From the NCBI RefSeq assembly GCF_021044685.1, contig NZ_CP088014.1, positions 6,744,001-6,808,000 on the forward strand: a DNA stretch of 64,000 bases. The letters are read 5' to 3'. The DNA is from Bradyrhizobium daqingense (lineage in GTDB: Bacteria > Pseudomonadota > Alphaproteobacteria > Rhizobiales > Xanthobacteraceae). Position 1 is the stretch's first letter. Every line of letters begins with the position of its first letter. Position numbers and translations under genes: made by a program. This document shows, piece by piece, positions 1 to 7,855 of the stretch. The notes beneath the pieces are model-generated. The model made no database searches, had not been told where the DNA came from, and was given only the letters and a program-made list of their open reading frames with translations.

Positions 1-68
1 TCCCGCGCGCGGGGTGAGGGCTGTCTCCTCTTGGGGATTGTCCCATTGCGGGAACACCCTCTCCCCGA

Positions 69-92
69 CCCTCTCCCGCAAGCGGGAGAGGG
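69..92. repeat. Perfect inverted repeat, REP-like hairpin
   Basis: Two 11-base arms (CCCTCTCCCGC / GCGGGAGAGGG) flank a 2-base loop. It lies beyond the stop codon of the flavin monooxygenase gene that ends at 151, so it may act as a transcription stop or mRNA stabiliser for that operon, although no T-run follows. Palindromes of this composition are common between genes in Bradyrhizobium. Nothing else is recognisable in bases 1-150. Confidence 0.6.
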
Positions 93-150
93 AGTGCAAC
101 TCCGTCGTTGCAGCGATCAAGCCTCTCGCATCACGCTCCAGCGGCGCGCG

Positions 151-1401
151 TCAGGCGCGCACCGCTGCAAGTCCGGGCACGGCGGCGAAGCCTGCCTTGG
201 TGGCGTAGCCGCGCACGATGGCTTCGCGCTGGGAGTAGCTCAGCACGTTGTCGACATTGTCGAAGCCATCAGGCGCGAGCTGCTCGACGGCGTCGATGAC
301 GCCTTCGGGGCCGCCGCGCCGGTTGGAACGAACGATCTCTGCCGTCATCGGCAGGCGCTTCTTCTCGTATTCGAGCAGCGCCTGGCGTGGATGCTCGGAG
401 CGCACCAGCGCATCGGCGAGGCAGCGCGCATCGAGGATCGCCTGCGAGGCGCCGTTGGAGCCGACCGGATACATGGGGTGCGCGGCATCGCCGAGCAGCG
501 TGACGCGCCCTGAGGACCAATAGGGCAAGGGATCACGGTCGCAGGTCGGATACTCGTAGAATTCGGGTGTCGCCGAGATCAGGCTCTTCACGTCGATATA
601 GGGAACCGAGAAGCGCGCGACATGCGGCATCAGCTCCTCGCGGCGGCCCGGCCGCGACCAGTCTTCTTTCCGCGGCGGCGGAGCGTTGCCCTCGCCGACC
701 TTCACCAGGACTGCCCAATTGGTCAGACGGCTCGCCGGGCTTGATCCTTCCGCGATCGGATAGATCACCACCTTGGCATTGAGACCACCGGCGACGATCA
801 TGGATTTTCCGGTCAGGAATAGCGGCCAGTCGCGGGCACCGCGCCACAGAATCAGGCCGTTCCAGCACGGCGGCCCTTCGTTCGGGAACAGCGTCTCGCG
901 CACACGCGAATGAATGCCGTCGGCGCCGATCAGGATATCGCCGCGCGCAGTGTGGACGTGGGCGCCGGCGCGATCGAAGAAATAGGCGGTGACGCCACCT
1001 TCGTCCTGCGTGAATGCGCCGAGCCGGCAGCCGGTGTGAATCGCATCTCGTCCCAGCCGCTCTTCGACCGCCCGATGGATGACGCCCTGGAGACGGCCAC
1101 GATGGATCGAGAATTGCGGCACGTCGTGGCCGGCGTCGATGCCGCGGGCTTCGCGCCAGACCTCCTGGCCGTGGCGGTTGAGATAATAGAGCTGATCGGT
1201 GCGGATCGCGACGTCGTCGAGCTTCTGCAACAGGCCGAGGCCAGCCAGCTCGCGCATGGCATGCGGCAGCGTGTTGATGCCGACGCCGAGCTCGCGAATG
1301 GTGTCGGCCTGCTCGAAGATCTCACAATCGAGGCCGCGCGAGCGCAGCATCAATGCCGTGGTGAGACCACCGATGCCGCCACCGACGATAATCGCCTTCA
1401 T
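151..1401 (-). CDS. PhzS-like FAD-dependent aromatic monooxygenase
   Basis: A 416-residue class A flavoprotein monooxygenase. The FAD-binding GGGIGG motif is at residues 8-13, the NAD(P)H/FAD DG motif (LIGADGIHSR) is near 158-167, and the GD motif (LLGDAAHPM) is near 303-311. The order of conserved blocks (LGVGIN, QFSIHRG, MIVA, DRDPLPYW, GSNGASQAILD) follows PhzS, the 5-methylphenazine-1-carboxylate hydroxylase family, and is closer to it than to salicylate hydroxylase. It is the last gene of the minus-strand part of an aromatic-CoA cluster, 51 bases after the monooxygenase/reductase fusion, so it probably hydroxylates or decarboxylates a ring substrate that feeds or leaves that pathway. The substrate cannot be read from the sequence. 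Confidence 0.85.
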   Translation of the reverse strand: MKAIIVGGGIGGLTTALMLRSRGLDCEIFEQADTIRELGVGINTLPHAMRELAGLGLLQKLDDVAIRTDQLYYLNRHGQEVWREARGIDAGHDVPQFSIHRGRLQGVIHRAVEERLGRDAIHTGCRLGAFTQDEGGVTAYFFDRAGAHVHTARGDILIGADGIHSRVRETLFPNEGPPCWNGLILWRGARDWPLFLTGKSMIVAGGLNAKVVIYPIAEGSSPASRLTNWAVLVKVGEGNAPPPRKEDWSRPGRREELMPHVARFSVPYIDVKSLISATPEFYEYPTCDRDPLPYWSSGRVTLLGDAAHPMYPVGSNGASQAILDARCLADALVRSEHPRQALLEYEKKRLPMTAEIVRSNRRGGPEGVIDAVEQLAPDGFDNVDNVLSYSQREAIVRGYATKAGFAAVPGLAAVRA

Positions 1402-1452
1402 CGCCCAAACTCCACTCGAAACACAGGCAATGGGCTAACGTCGCATGGGCGG

Positions 1453-3804
1453 TCACTCCGCCGCAAGCGGCTTTGTCGCCTCCGCCTTGAGCTCGGCCCG
1501 GGTCTTGGGCTTAGCCTTAATTCTCAGCTCCTCGAGATCCTGCCGGTCGCGGACGCTGTTGCGGAAGATCTGATCTTTCCCGGGCAGATATTGCGGGGGA
1601 CAGAAGGCATCGTTTGCCCCGTACCAGGCCGCCGCCTTCATGGTGAAGAAGGGGTCGACCAGATGCGGGCGGCCGAGCGCGACGAGATCCGCCCGCCCGG
1701 CGGCCAGAATGGTGTTGGCCTGGTCCGCCGTCGTGATGTTGCCGACACACATGGTTGCGACGCGCGCCTCGTTGCGGACCTGGTCCGAAAACGGCGTCTG
1801 GAACATGCGCCCGTAAACCGGCTGCGCGTCGCGCACGGTCTGGCCGGTCGAGACGTCGACGAGGTCGACGCCCGCCTCTGCAAAGGCGCGTGCGATGGCG
1901 ACGGCATCATCGCCGGTGATGCCGCCGTCAGCCCAATCGGTTGCGGAGATGCGCACCGACATCGGCTTGTGCGAGGGCCACACCGCGCGCAGCGCCTCGA
2001 AGATCTCGAGTGGAAACCGCAGACGATTTTCCAGCGAGCCGCCATACTCGTCGGTACGGGTATTGGTCAGCGGCGAGATGAAGCTCGCGAGCAGGTAGCC
2101 ATGGGCGCAGTGCAGCTCGAGCATGTCGAAGCCGCAGCGCTCGCCGCGCTCGGCTGCGGCGACGAAAGCGTCCCTCACCGCATGCATGCCGGCGCGATCG
2201 AGCTCCCGCGGCACCTGGCTGTCGGGGAAATAGGGCAGCGGCGATGCCGAAAAGACCTCCCAGCCGCCCTGCTCCAGGGGACGGTCCATGCCGTCCCACA
2301 TCAATTTGGTCGCGCCCTTGCGGCCGGCGTGACCCAGTTGCAGGCAGATTTTCGCGGCTGAATTGCCGTGGACGAAATCCACGATCCGGCGCCAGGAAGT
2401 TTCCTGCTCGTCGTTCCAGAGCCCGGCGCAACCGGGCGTGATCCGGGCATCGCGGCTGACGCAGGTCATCTCGGTGAAGATCAGCCCGGCGCCGCCGATC
2501 GCACGCGAGCCGTAATGCACGAGGTGAAAATCGGTCGGCACGCCTTCCTTGGCCGAATACATGCACATCGGCGACACCACCGCGCGATTGGCGAGGTCCA
2601 TCTCGCGCAAGCGGAACGGCTGGAACAGCGGCACCATCGGCCGGTCGGTGTCGACATCGAAGCCGCTGCTGCGCACTTGCTTGGCGAATGTCTTCTCGAC
2701 CTCCGCCACGAAATCCGGCGCGCGGAGCTTGAGATTGTCATAGGTGATCGCCTTGGAGCGCGTCATCACGCCGAAGGCGAACTGCACGGGATCGAAGTCC
2801 CAGAAGCGATCGACGTGCTCGAACCAGACCAGCGAGACGTCGGCGGCATGCTGCGTCTTCTCGACCTCCTCGCGGCGACCGTGCTCATAGACCTCCAGCG
2901 CGGCTTTGATGTTCGGCGCCTTCTCCATCGCTTCGGCCAGCGCGATGGCATCCTCCATCGCGAGCTTGGTGCCCGAGCCGATCGAGAAATGCGCGCTCGC
3001 CTTGGCGTCGCCGAGCAGGACCATGTTGTCCTTGACCCAGCGCTTGCTGCGGATCATCGGGAAGTTGCGCCACATCGAGCGGTTGGTCAGCAGCCGGTGC
3101 TCGCCGAGGAACCAGCCGAATATCTCCGCCATACGCGCGGCGGACTGGGCTTCGTCCAGCCCGGTCAGGCCCGCCCGCTCGAACGTCTCCGGATCCGTCT
3201 CGAAGATCCAGGTCGAATGTCCGGCCTCATACTGATAGGCATGGGCGATGAACGGGCCCCACTCGGTTTCCTGGAAGATGAAAGTGAAGGCATCGAGCGG
3301 TTTGGTCGAGCCCATCCAGGCGAACTTGTTGGAGCGGACGTCGACCTCGGGCTGGAAATGATCGACATGTTTCTCGCGGAAGCGGCTGTTGATGCCATCC
3401 GCGAGCAGGATGAGATCGGCGTCGGCGAAGCGGGATTCGTCGTCGATATCCACTTCGAAATGCAGGGCGACGCCCAGCTCGCGTGCCCGCTCCTGAAGGA
3501 TCAGCAGCAGCTTCTGGCGCGAGCAGCCGCAAAAGCCGTTGCCGCCGACCCTGTGCACCGTGCCACGGAAATGCACGGCAATGTCGTCCCAATAGGCGAA
3601 TTCCTGGGTGATGCGGCGGTAGCTCGGAAGATCGTGCTTCTCGAAATTGTCCAACGTGGCGTCCGAGAACACCACGCCGAAGCCGAAAGTATCATCGGCC
3701 CGGTTGCGCTCATACACGGTGACTTCGGCGCCCGGACGCTGCTTCTTGAGCAGGATCGCAGCGTAGAGACCCGCAGGTCCACCACCGATGATCGCGACTT
3801 TCAT
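1453..3804 (-). CDS. Fused aryl-CoA monooxygenase / old yellow enzyme reductase (2-aminobenzoyl-CoA or salicylyl-CoA type)
   Basis: A 783-residue two-domain flavoprotein. Residues 1-385 are an FAD monooxygenase (GGGPAG at 7-12, LLADGINSRF near 133-142, LLGDAKASAH near 263-272). Residues 391-750 are an old-yellow-enzyme barrel (PLFQPF start, QLGHAGRKG near 489-497, ELHCAHGYLL). This fusion is the architecture of the Azoarcus evansii 2-aminobenzoyl-CoA monooxygenase/reductase and of proteins annotated as bifunctional salicylyl-CoA 5-hydroxylase/oxidoreductase. The first domain hydroxylates the aryl-CoA ring and the second reduces the dearomatised product without ring-cleaving oxygenase chemistry. 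Neighbouring CoA ligase, acyl-CoA dehydrogenase, crotonase and hydroxyacyl-CoA dehydrogenase genes fit beta-oxidation-like completion. The ortho substituent (amino or hydroxy) is not decided by sequence. A candidate operator lies 32-57 bases upstream of the start. Confidence 0.9.
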   Translation of the reverse strand: MKVAIIGGGPAGLYAAILLKKQRPGAEVTVYERNRADDTFGFGVVFSDATLDNFEKHDLPSYRRITQEFAYWDDIAVHFRGTVHRVGGNGFCGCSRQKLLLILQERARELGVALHFEVDIDDESRFADADLILLADGINSRFREKHVDHFQPEVDVRSNKFAWMGSTKPLDAFTFIFQETEWGPFIAHAYQYEAGHSTWIFETDPETFERAGLTGLDEAQSAARMAEIFGWFLGEHRLLTNRSMWRNFPMIRSKRWVKDNMVLLGDAKASAHFSIGSGTKLAMEDAIALAEAMEKAPNIKAALEVYEHGRREEVEKTQHAADVSLVWFEHVDRFWDFDPVQFAFGVMTRSKAITYDNLKLRAPDFVAEVEKTFAKQVRSSGFDVDTDRPMVPLFQPFRLREMDLANRAVVSPMCMYSAKEGVPTDFHLVHYGSRAIGGAGLIFTEMTCVSRDARITPGCAGLWNDEQETSWRRIVDFVHGNSAAKICLQLGHAGRKGATKLMWDGMDRPLEQGGWEVFSASPLPYFPDSQVPRELDRAGMHAVRDAFVAAAERGERCGFDMLELHCAHGYLLASFISPLTNTRTDEYGGSLENRLRFPLEIFEALRAVWPSHKPMSVRISATDWADGGITGDDAVAIARAFAEAGVDLVDVSTGQTVRDAQPVYGRMFQTPFSDQVRNEARVATMCVGNITTADQANTILAAGRADLVALGRPHLVDPFFTMKAAAWYGANDAFCPPQYLPGKDQIFRNSVRDRQDLEELRIKAKPKTRAELKAEATKPLAAE

Positions 3805-3835
3805 GGGAGCCTCGCCAATTCACCCGGCCACGAAA

Positions 3836-3861
3836 ACTATTTTAAGCCTAAAATAATTTCG
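3836..3861. promoter_or_regulatory. Candidate MarR-type operator, site 1
   Basis: An A/T-rich imperfect palindrome TTTTAAGCCTAAAA (arms TTTTA / TAAAA) sits between the start of the monooxygenase/reductase gene (3804) and the end of the crotonase gene (3903). Closely similar palindromes occur at about 5579-5605 and 5656-5682, each also upstream of a gene of this cluster. Shape and size suit a MarR-family regulator, the class that often controls aromatic-CoA pathways, but no regulator gene is in the window. Confidence 0.5.
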
Positions 3862-3902
3862 CGCAAGTCCCCCGTCGCGGCTTCCCCCTAAATAGGACGA
3901 CG

Positions 3903-4739
3903 CTAGTCGCCCCTGAAGACCGGCTTGACCTTGTTGGCGAACGCCTCGAAGGCGCGCTCGAAATCCGCCGTGGTCATGCACAGCGCCTGAGCAACAGCCT
4001 CCGCCTCGATCGCTTCCTCCACCGACATCGCCCATTCCATCGCCAGCATCCGCTTGGTCATGGTGTTGGCGAAGGTCGGCCCGTCCGCGATCTGCTTCGC
4101 CAGAACCTGCGCCTGGAGCAACAGCTGCTCCGGCGTGACGAGGCGGCTGAAGAAGCCCCAGCGCTCGCCCTCCTCGGCGGTCATGAACCGGCCGGTGTAG
4201 AGCAGTTCGGAGGCGCGCGATTGGCCGATGATCCGCGGCAGGATCGCGCAGGCGCCCATGTCGCAGCCGGCGAGGCCGACCTTGTTGAACAGGAACGCCA
4301 CCTTGGCTCCGCTCGCTGCAAGGCGGATATCAGAGGCCATGGCGATGATCGCGCCCGCACCGGCACAGATGCCCTCGACGGCGGCCACGATCGGCTGCGG
4401 GCAGGCCCGCATCGCCTTGACGAGGTCGCCGGTCATGCGCGTGAAGGCCGTCAGCCCCTTGGTGTCCATCTTCACGAGCGGACCGATGATCTCGAAAACG
4501 TCGCCGCCGGACGAGAAATTGCCGCCGGCACCGGTGACGACGATGGTCTTGACCGCATCGTCGAAGGCGCAGGCGCGGAAGAAATCGGTCAGTTCCCGGT
4601 AGCTTTCGAAGGTGAGCGGATTTTTCCGCTCGGGGCGATTGAGCGTGACTGTAGCGACGCCCTCGACCACGGCCAAGAGGAAGTGCTGCGGCGAATAATC
4701 AGCGAGCGGCACGGTGACGGGATTGGCTGGTCTGCTCAT
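3903..4739 (-). CDS. Enoyl-CoA hydratase/isomerase family (crotonase)
   Basis: A 278-residue crotonase-fold protein. Visible are the N-terminal VATVTLNRPERKNPL block, the oxyanion-hole segments FSSGGDV (about 74-80) and GICAGAGAIIAMASD (about 122-136), and the C-terminal helix. The usual first catalytic glutamate of enoyl-CoA hydratase is Ala in the GAGA segment, and the second region reads LAGCDMGA, so it may be an isomerase or hydrolase of the family rather than a plain hydratase. It lies 42 bases downstream of the SDR gene in the same direction and presumably acts on CoA intermediates made by the monooxygenase/reductase. Confidence 0.85.
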   Translation of the reverse strand: MSRPANPVTVPLADYSPQHFLLAVVEGVATVTLNRPERKNPLTFESYRELTDFFRACAFDDAVKTIVVTGAGGNFSSGGDVFEIIGPLVKMDTKGLTAFTRMTGDLVKAMRACPQPIVAAVEGICAGAGAIIAMASDIRLAASGAKVAFLFNKVGLAGCDMGACAILPRIIGQSRASELLYTGRFMTAEEGERWGFFSRLVTPEQLLLQAQVLAKQIADGPTFANTMTKRMLAMEWAMSVEEAIEAEAVAQALCMTTADFERAFEAFANKVKPVFRGD

Positions 4740-4781
4740 GCGATCTCCTTGGATGTCTTGATCCGGGCCTGCATTGCCATG

Positions 4782-5543
4782 TTAGATTTCACCGCCGGCA
4801 ACCGCGATCGCCTGCCCGGTGATCGCGCTGGCGCCCTCGCCGCACAGCCACAGCACCGCGTCGGCCACTTCGTGCGGCGTGATCAGTCTTCCTTGCGGAT
4901 TAAGTTTCGCGAGCTCCGCGATCGCCTGATCCCGGGTTCGGCCGGTCTTCTTCATGATGTTGTCAATGCTGCCGGCGACCAGATCGGTATCGGTGAAACC
5001 GGGGCACACCGCATTCACGGTTACACGGCTTCCGGCCATTTCGAGGGCAAGGGAACGCACGAGACCGACAACGGCGTGCTTCGCAGCAACGTAGGCGCTG
5101 ACATAGGCATAGCCCTTGAGCCCAGCCGTCGAGGCGACTGCGACAATGCGGCCATAGGGACGATCCTTCATGCCCGGCAGCACAGCCTGGACGGCATACA
5201 CGACGCCCATGAAATTGACATCCATCATCCGGCTGAACAGCGCGCTGTCCGATTTCGCGAACGGCGCCGATTCAGCGCTGCCCGCGTTGGCAATCAGGAT
5301 ATCGATCGGCTGGCGCGCACTCGCTTCAAGGATGGCGGCCTTCAACGACGCCTCGTCGGAGACATCGGCAACCGCAGCAAAATGCGCCGCGCCTGCGTCC
5401 ACGGCCTCGGCGAGACTCGCCGCATTCCGGCCGAGCACGGTAACGGTCGCGCCGGCACCGACGAGAGAAGCGGCGATCGCACGGCCGATGCCGCGACCGC
5501 CACCGGTCACCAGCGCGTGCGGCGAATGCGGCAATCCGGACAT
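4782..5543 (-). CDS. Short-chain dehydrogenase/reductase (SDR)
   Basis: A classical SDR of 253 residues. The NAD(P)-binding GGGRGIG motif lies near residues 15-21, NAG near 88-90, and the catalytic Ser/Tyr/Lys set is seen as VASTAG, then Y-V-A-A-K. The start at 5543 is chosen because AGGGAG lies 8-12 bases upstream and because a longer start at 5597 would run through the A/T-rich operator-like site. It is the first gene of the minus-strand operon and probably oxidises a hydroxyacyl-CoA or cyclic alcohol intermediate of the aromatic-CoA route. Confidence 0.87.
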   Translation of the reverse strand: MSGLPHSPHALVTGGGRGIGRAIAASLVGAGATVTVLGRNAASLAEAVDAGAAHFAAVADVSDEASLKAAILEASARQPIDILIANAGSAESAPFAKSDSALFSRMMDVNFMGVVYAVQAVLPGMKDRPYGRIVAVASTAGLKGYAYVSAYVAAKHAVVGLVRSLALEMAGSRVTVNAVCPGFTDTDLVAGSIDNIMKKTGRTRDQAIAELAKLNPQGRLITPHEVADAVLWLCGEGASAITGQAIAVAGGEI

Positions 5544-5578
5544 GCGCGGGCTCCCTGAGGTGTGCAGATCGTTTCCTC

Positions 5579-5605
5579 GATATATTTTAACCTTCAAATT
5601 TTTGC
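5579..5605. promoter_or_regulatory. Candidate MarR-type operator, site 2
   Basis: An A/T-rich element containing TTTTAACCTTCAAA lies 36-62 bases upstream of the chosen SDR start. It is the most degenerate of three related palindromes in this cluster, keeping TTTxA and TxAAA half-sites. Its position overlaps where the SDR promoter should be. Confidence 0.35.
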
Positions 5606-5655
5606 AACGAAAGCGCTGATCGGCCTCGCGAACGCTCGCGCGGGCCCGGCCCGAA

Positions 5656-5682
5656 AATTGCTTTAAGTCTAAAATTATCGCT
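5656..5682. promoter_or_regulatory. Candidate MarR-type operator, site 3, in the divergent promoter
   Basis: The element CTTTAAGTCTAAAAT lies 54-80 bases upstream of the hydrolase start at 5736 and about 115-140 bases upstream of the SDR. It is nearly identical in its core to the site at 3836-3861, so the plus-strand and minus-strand halves of the cluster could be controlled together. Confidence 0.5.
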
Positions 5683-5735
5683 TCCCATCGTCCGCAAGCC
5701 TGTTAGCATCAAGGGGCCAAGCAAAAGGATGTCGC

Positions 5736-6551
5736 GTGTCGCAGCCTTCGCCAATGATAACAAAAGACGGACGCTTCGCCTACGAAGCCGCAGGCGATCC
5801 AGGCGCAACACCTTTGATTTTCCTACACGGAATTGGCGGCGCGGCGCGCGCCTGGCGGCATCAGCTTGCCGCATTCGGTACCCGCTTCCGCGCCATCGCG
5901 TGGGATATGCCGGGTTATGGCGGTTCGGCGCCGCTCGCCAGTGTCAGCATCGGTGCCCTGGCGAATGCGCTCCAGCAATTCATCGAACAGATCGATGCAG
6001 GCAGGCCTGTGCTGGTCGGTCATTCGATCGGCGGCATGATCGTCCAGAAATGGCTGGTGCAGGCGCCGCAGTCTGCCCGCGCAGTCGTCCTGGCACAGAC
6101 CAGCCCGGCCTTCGGCAAGGCCGACGGTGACTGGCAGAAATCCTTCATCGCGGCGCGGCTCGGGCCGCTCGATCGCGGCGAGACGATGAGATCGCTGGCA
6201 CCGTCCCTGGTGAAGGAGCTGGTTGGCGACGATCCGGATCCCAAGGGGATGGAGCTTGCGCGTGACTGCATGGGCAGCGTGCCTGAGGCCAGCTATCGCG
6301 CCATGATGCTGGCCTTGATGGGTTTTGATCAACGCAGCACGCTCAAGGATATCTCAATCCCAACGCTGCTGTTGTCGGGCTCCAAGGACAGCAACGCGCC
6401 TGCGGCCATGATGGCGAAGACGGCCACCTACATTCCCGGGGCTGAATATGTCGAGCTCGCCGGCGTCGGCCATCTCGCCAACCTCGAACGCCCTGTTGCT
6501 TTCGACGAGGCCCTCGGCCGGTTCCTGAACTCTCTCGCGACCCAAGCGTAA
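5736..6551 (+). CDS. Alpha/beta hydrolase
   Basis: A 271-residue alpha/beta-hydrolase. The oxyanion HGIGG block is near residues 32-36, the nucleophile elbow GHSIGG near 94-99, an acidic residue in SGSKDSN, and the catalytic His in GVGHLANLERP near the C-terminus. The GTG start is preceded by AAAAGGA. It opens the plus-strand operon and is 12 bases from the acyl-CoA dehydrogenase gene. In a CoA-dependent aromatic pathway it could be a thioesterase or a C-C bond hydrolase opening the reduced ring. A NicD-like deformylase role is possible given the NicX-like gene further on, but that gene belongs to another operon. Confidence 0.85.
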   Translation: MSQPSPMITKDGRFAYEAAGDPGATPLIFLHGIGGAARAWRHQLAAFGTRFRAIAWDMPGYGGSAPLASVSIGALANALQQFIEQIDAGRPVLVGHSIGGMIVQKWLVQAPQSARAVVLAQTSPAFGKADGDWQKSFIAARLGPLDRGETMRSLAPSLVKELVGDDPDPKGMELARDCMGSVPEASYRAMMLALMGFDQRSTLKDISIPTLLLSGSKDSNAPAAMMAKTATYIPGAEYVELAGVGHLANLERPVAFDEALGRFLNSLATQA

Positions 6552-6563
6552 GGTGACTGCGCG

Positions 6564-7853
6564 ATGACCATGCAAGTCAGCAAGACCATGACCACAACCG
6601 AGAAGGTTGCGCTGGATGCGCCGATCTTCGATCCCGTCGCATTCCGCCTGAGCGACGAGCAGGCCGGCATCATCGCGCGCGCCCGCGAGATCGGCCAGAG
6701 CGTGTTCGCGGGCCGCGCCGCCACATACGATCGCGAGGCGATCTTCCCGACCGAGAATTATCGCGATCTGCATCGCGTCGGGCTGCTCGGCATTGCCGTG
6801 CCCAAGAAGCACGGCGGCCTCGGCGCGAACTACCAGACCTATGCCCTGGCAGCGGCCGAGATCGGCCGCTATTGCGGCGCGACCGCGCTGACCTGGAACA
6901 TGCACGTCTGCTCGACCCTGTGGTCGGGTCCCCTCGCCGACGATCTCGACATGGACCTGGACACCCGCGCCGAGCACGAGCGGCGGCGCGCGGTTCACTA
7001 CAAGCGCATCGTCGAGGATGGCGCGATCTATTCGCAGCCCTTCTCCGAGGGCGGTGCGGCGGCCGCGGGCGGCGTCGCATTTGGCACGGAGGCAAGGCCG
7101 GTCGATGGTGGCTGGATCGTCAATGGCAAGAAGATCTTTGCCTCGCTCTCGGGCCACGCCGATTATTACGGCGTGCTCTGCACCGAGATCGAGGAAGGCG
7201 AGAAGGCCTCGCGGCGCAACACGCTTTATCTGGCCATCCCCGCGAAGTCGCAAGGTGTGTCGGTCGTCGGCGACTGGGATCCGCTCGGCATGCGCGGAAC
7301 AGTTTCGCGGACGTTGCTGTTCAAGGACGTGTTCGTGCCCGAGGATTCCGCGCTGATGCCGCGCGGCGTCTATTTCCAGGCCGCGATGCGCTGGCCGCAC
7401 ATGTTCCTGACGCTGTCGCCGACCTATATGGGCCTGGCACAAGCGGCTTATGACTTCACCGTACGTTACCTACGCGGCGAGGTGCCGGGCATGCCGCCGG
7501 TCAAGCGCAGGATGTATCCGACCAAGCAGATCGCGGTGGCGCAGATGCAGATCAAGCTGGAGCAAATCAAGGCGATCTGGTTTCAGGCTGTGACCGAAGC
7601 CCGCGCCAATCCGAGCAAGGAACAGGTTTTGCGGGCCTATGCCGCGCAATATTCGGTGATGGAGAGTGCCAATGAGCTCGCCGCGCTCGCCATCCGCACT
7701 TGCGGCGGCCAGGCCATGCTGCGGTCACTGCCATTGGAGCGGATCTACCGTGATAGCCGCTGCGGCTCGCTGATGCTGCCCTGGACTGCCGAGCTCTGCC
7801 TCGACCGGATCGGGCGCGAGGCGCTTTACGAGGCCGGCGAGACGGACGACTGA
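6564..7853 (+). CDS. Acyl-CoA dehydrogenase family protein
   Basis: A 429-residue flavoprotein with the three-part acyl-CoA dehydrogenase fold: N-terminal helical domain (LHRVGLLGIAVPKKHGGLG), central beta domain (FSEGGAA, GGWIVNGKKIFASLSGHADYY, GMRGTVSRTLLFKDVFVP) and C-terminal helices (LAIRTCGGQAM, YRDSRCGSLMLPW). It oxidises an acyl-CoA with FAD and passes electrons to ETF. Here it probably acts on the reduced alicyclic or ring-opened product. It lies between the hydrolase and the CoA ligase with spacings of 12 and 2 bases, so it is cotranscribed. Confidence 0.9.
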   Translation: MTMQVSKTMTTTEKVALDAPIFDPVAFRLSDEQAGIIARAREIGQSVFAGRAATYDREAIFPTENYRDLHRVGLLGIAVPKKHGGLGANYQTYALAAAEIGRYCGATALTWNMHVCSTLWSGPLADDLDMDLDTRAEHERRRAVHYKRIVEDGAIYSQPFSEGGAAAAGGVAFGTEARPVDGGWIVNGKKIFASLSGHADYYGVLCTEIEEGEKASRRNTLYLAIPAKSQGVSVVGDWDPLGMRGTVSRTLLFKDVFVPEDSALMPRGVYFQAAMRWPHMFLTLSPTYMGLAQAAYDFTVRYLRGEVPGMPPVKRRMYPTKQIAVAQMQIKLEQIKAIWFQAVTEARANPSKEQVLRAYAAQYSVMESANELAALAIRTCGGQAMLRSLPLERIYRDSRCGSLMLPWTAELCLDRIGREALYEAGETDD

Positions 7854-7855
7854 TT

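Noticed and set aside
910..5558. Very long open frames on the plus strand (about 445-507 codons) opposite the aromatic-cluster genes
   Set aside because: They run antisense to genes with clear family motifs, are Arg/Ala/Asp/Gly-rich without any domain pattern, and are typical of high-GC DNA where stop codons are rare in the opposite strand.
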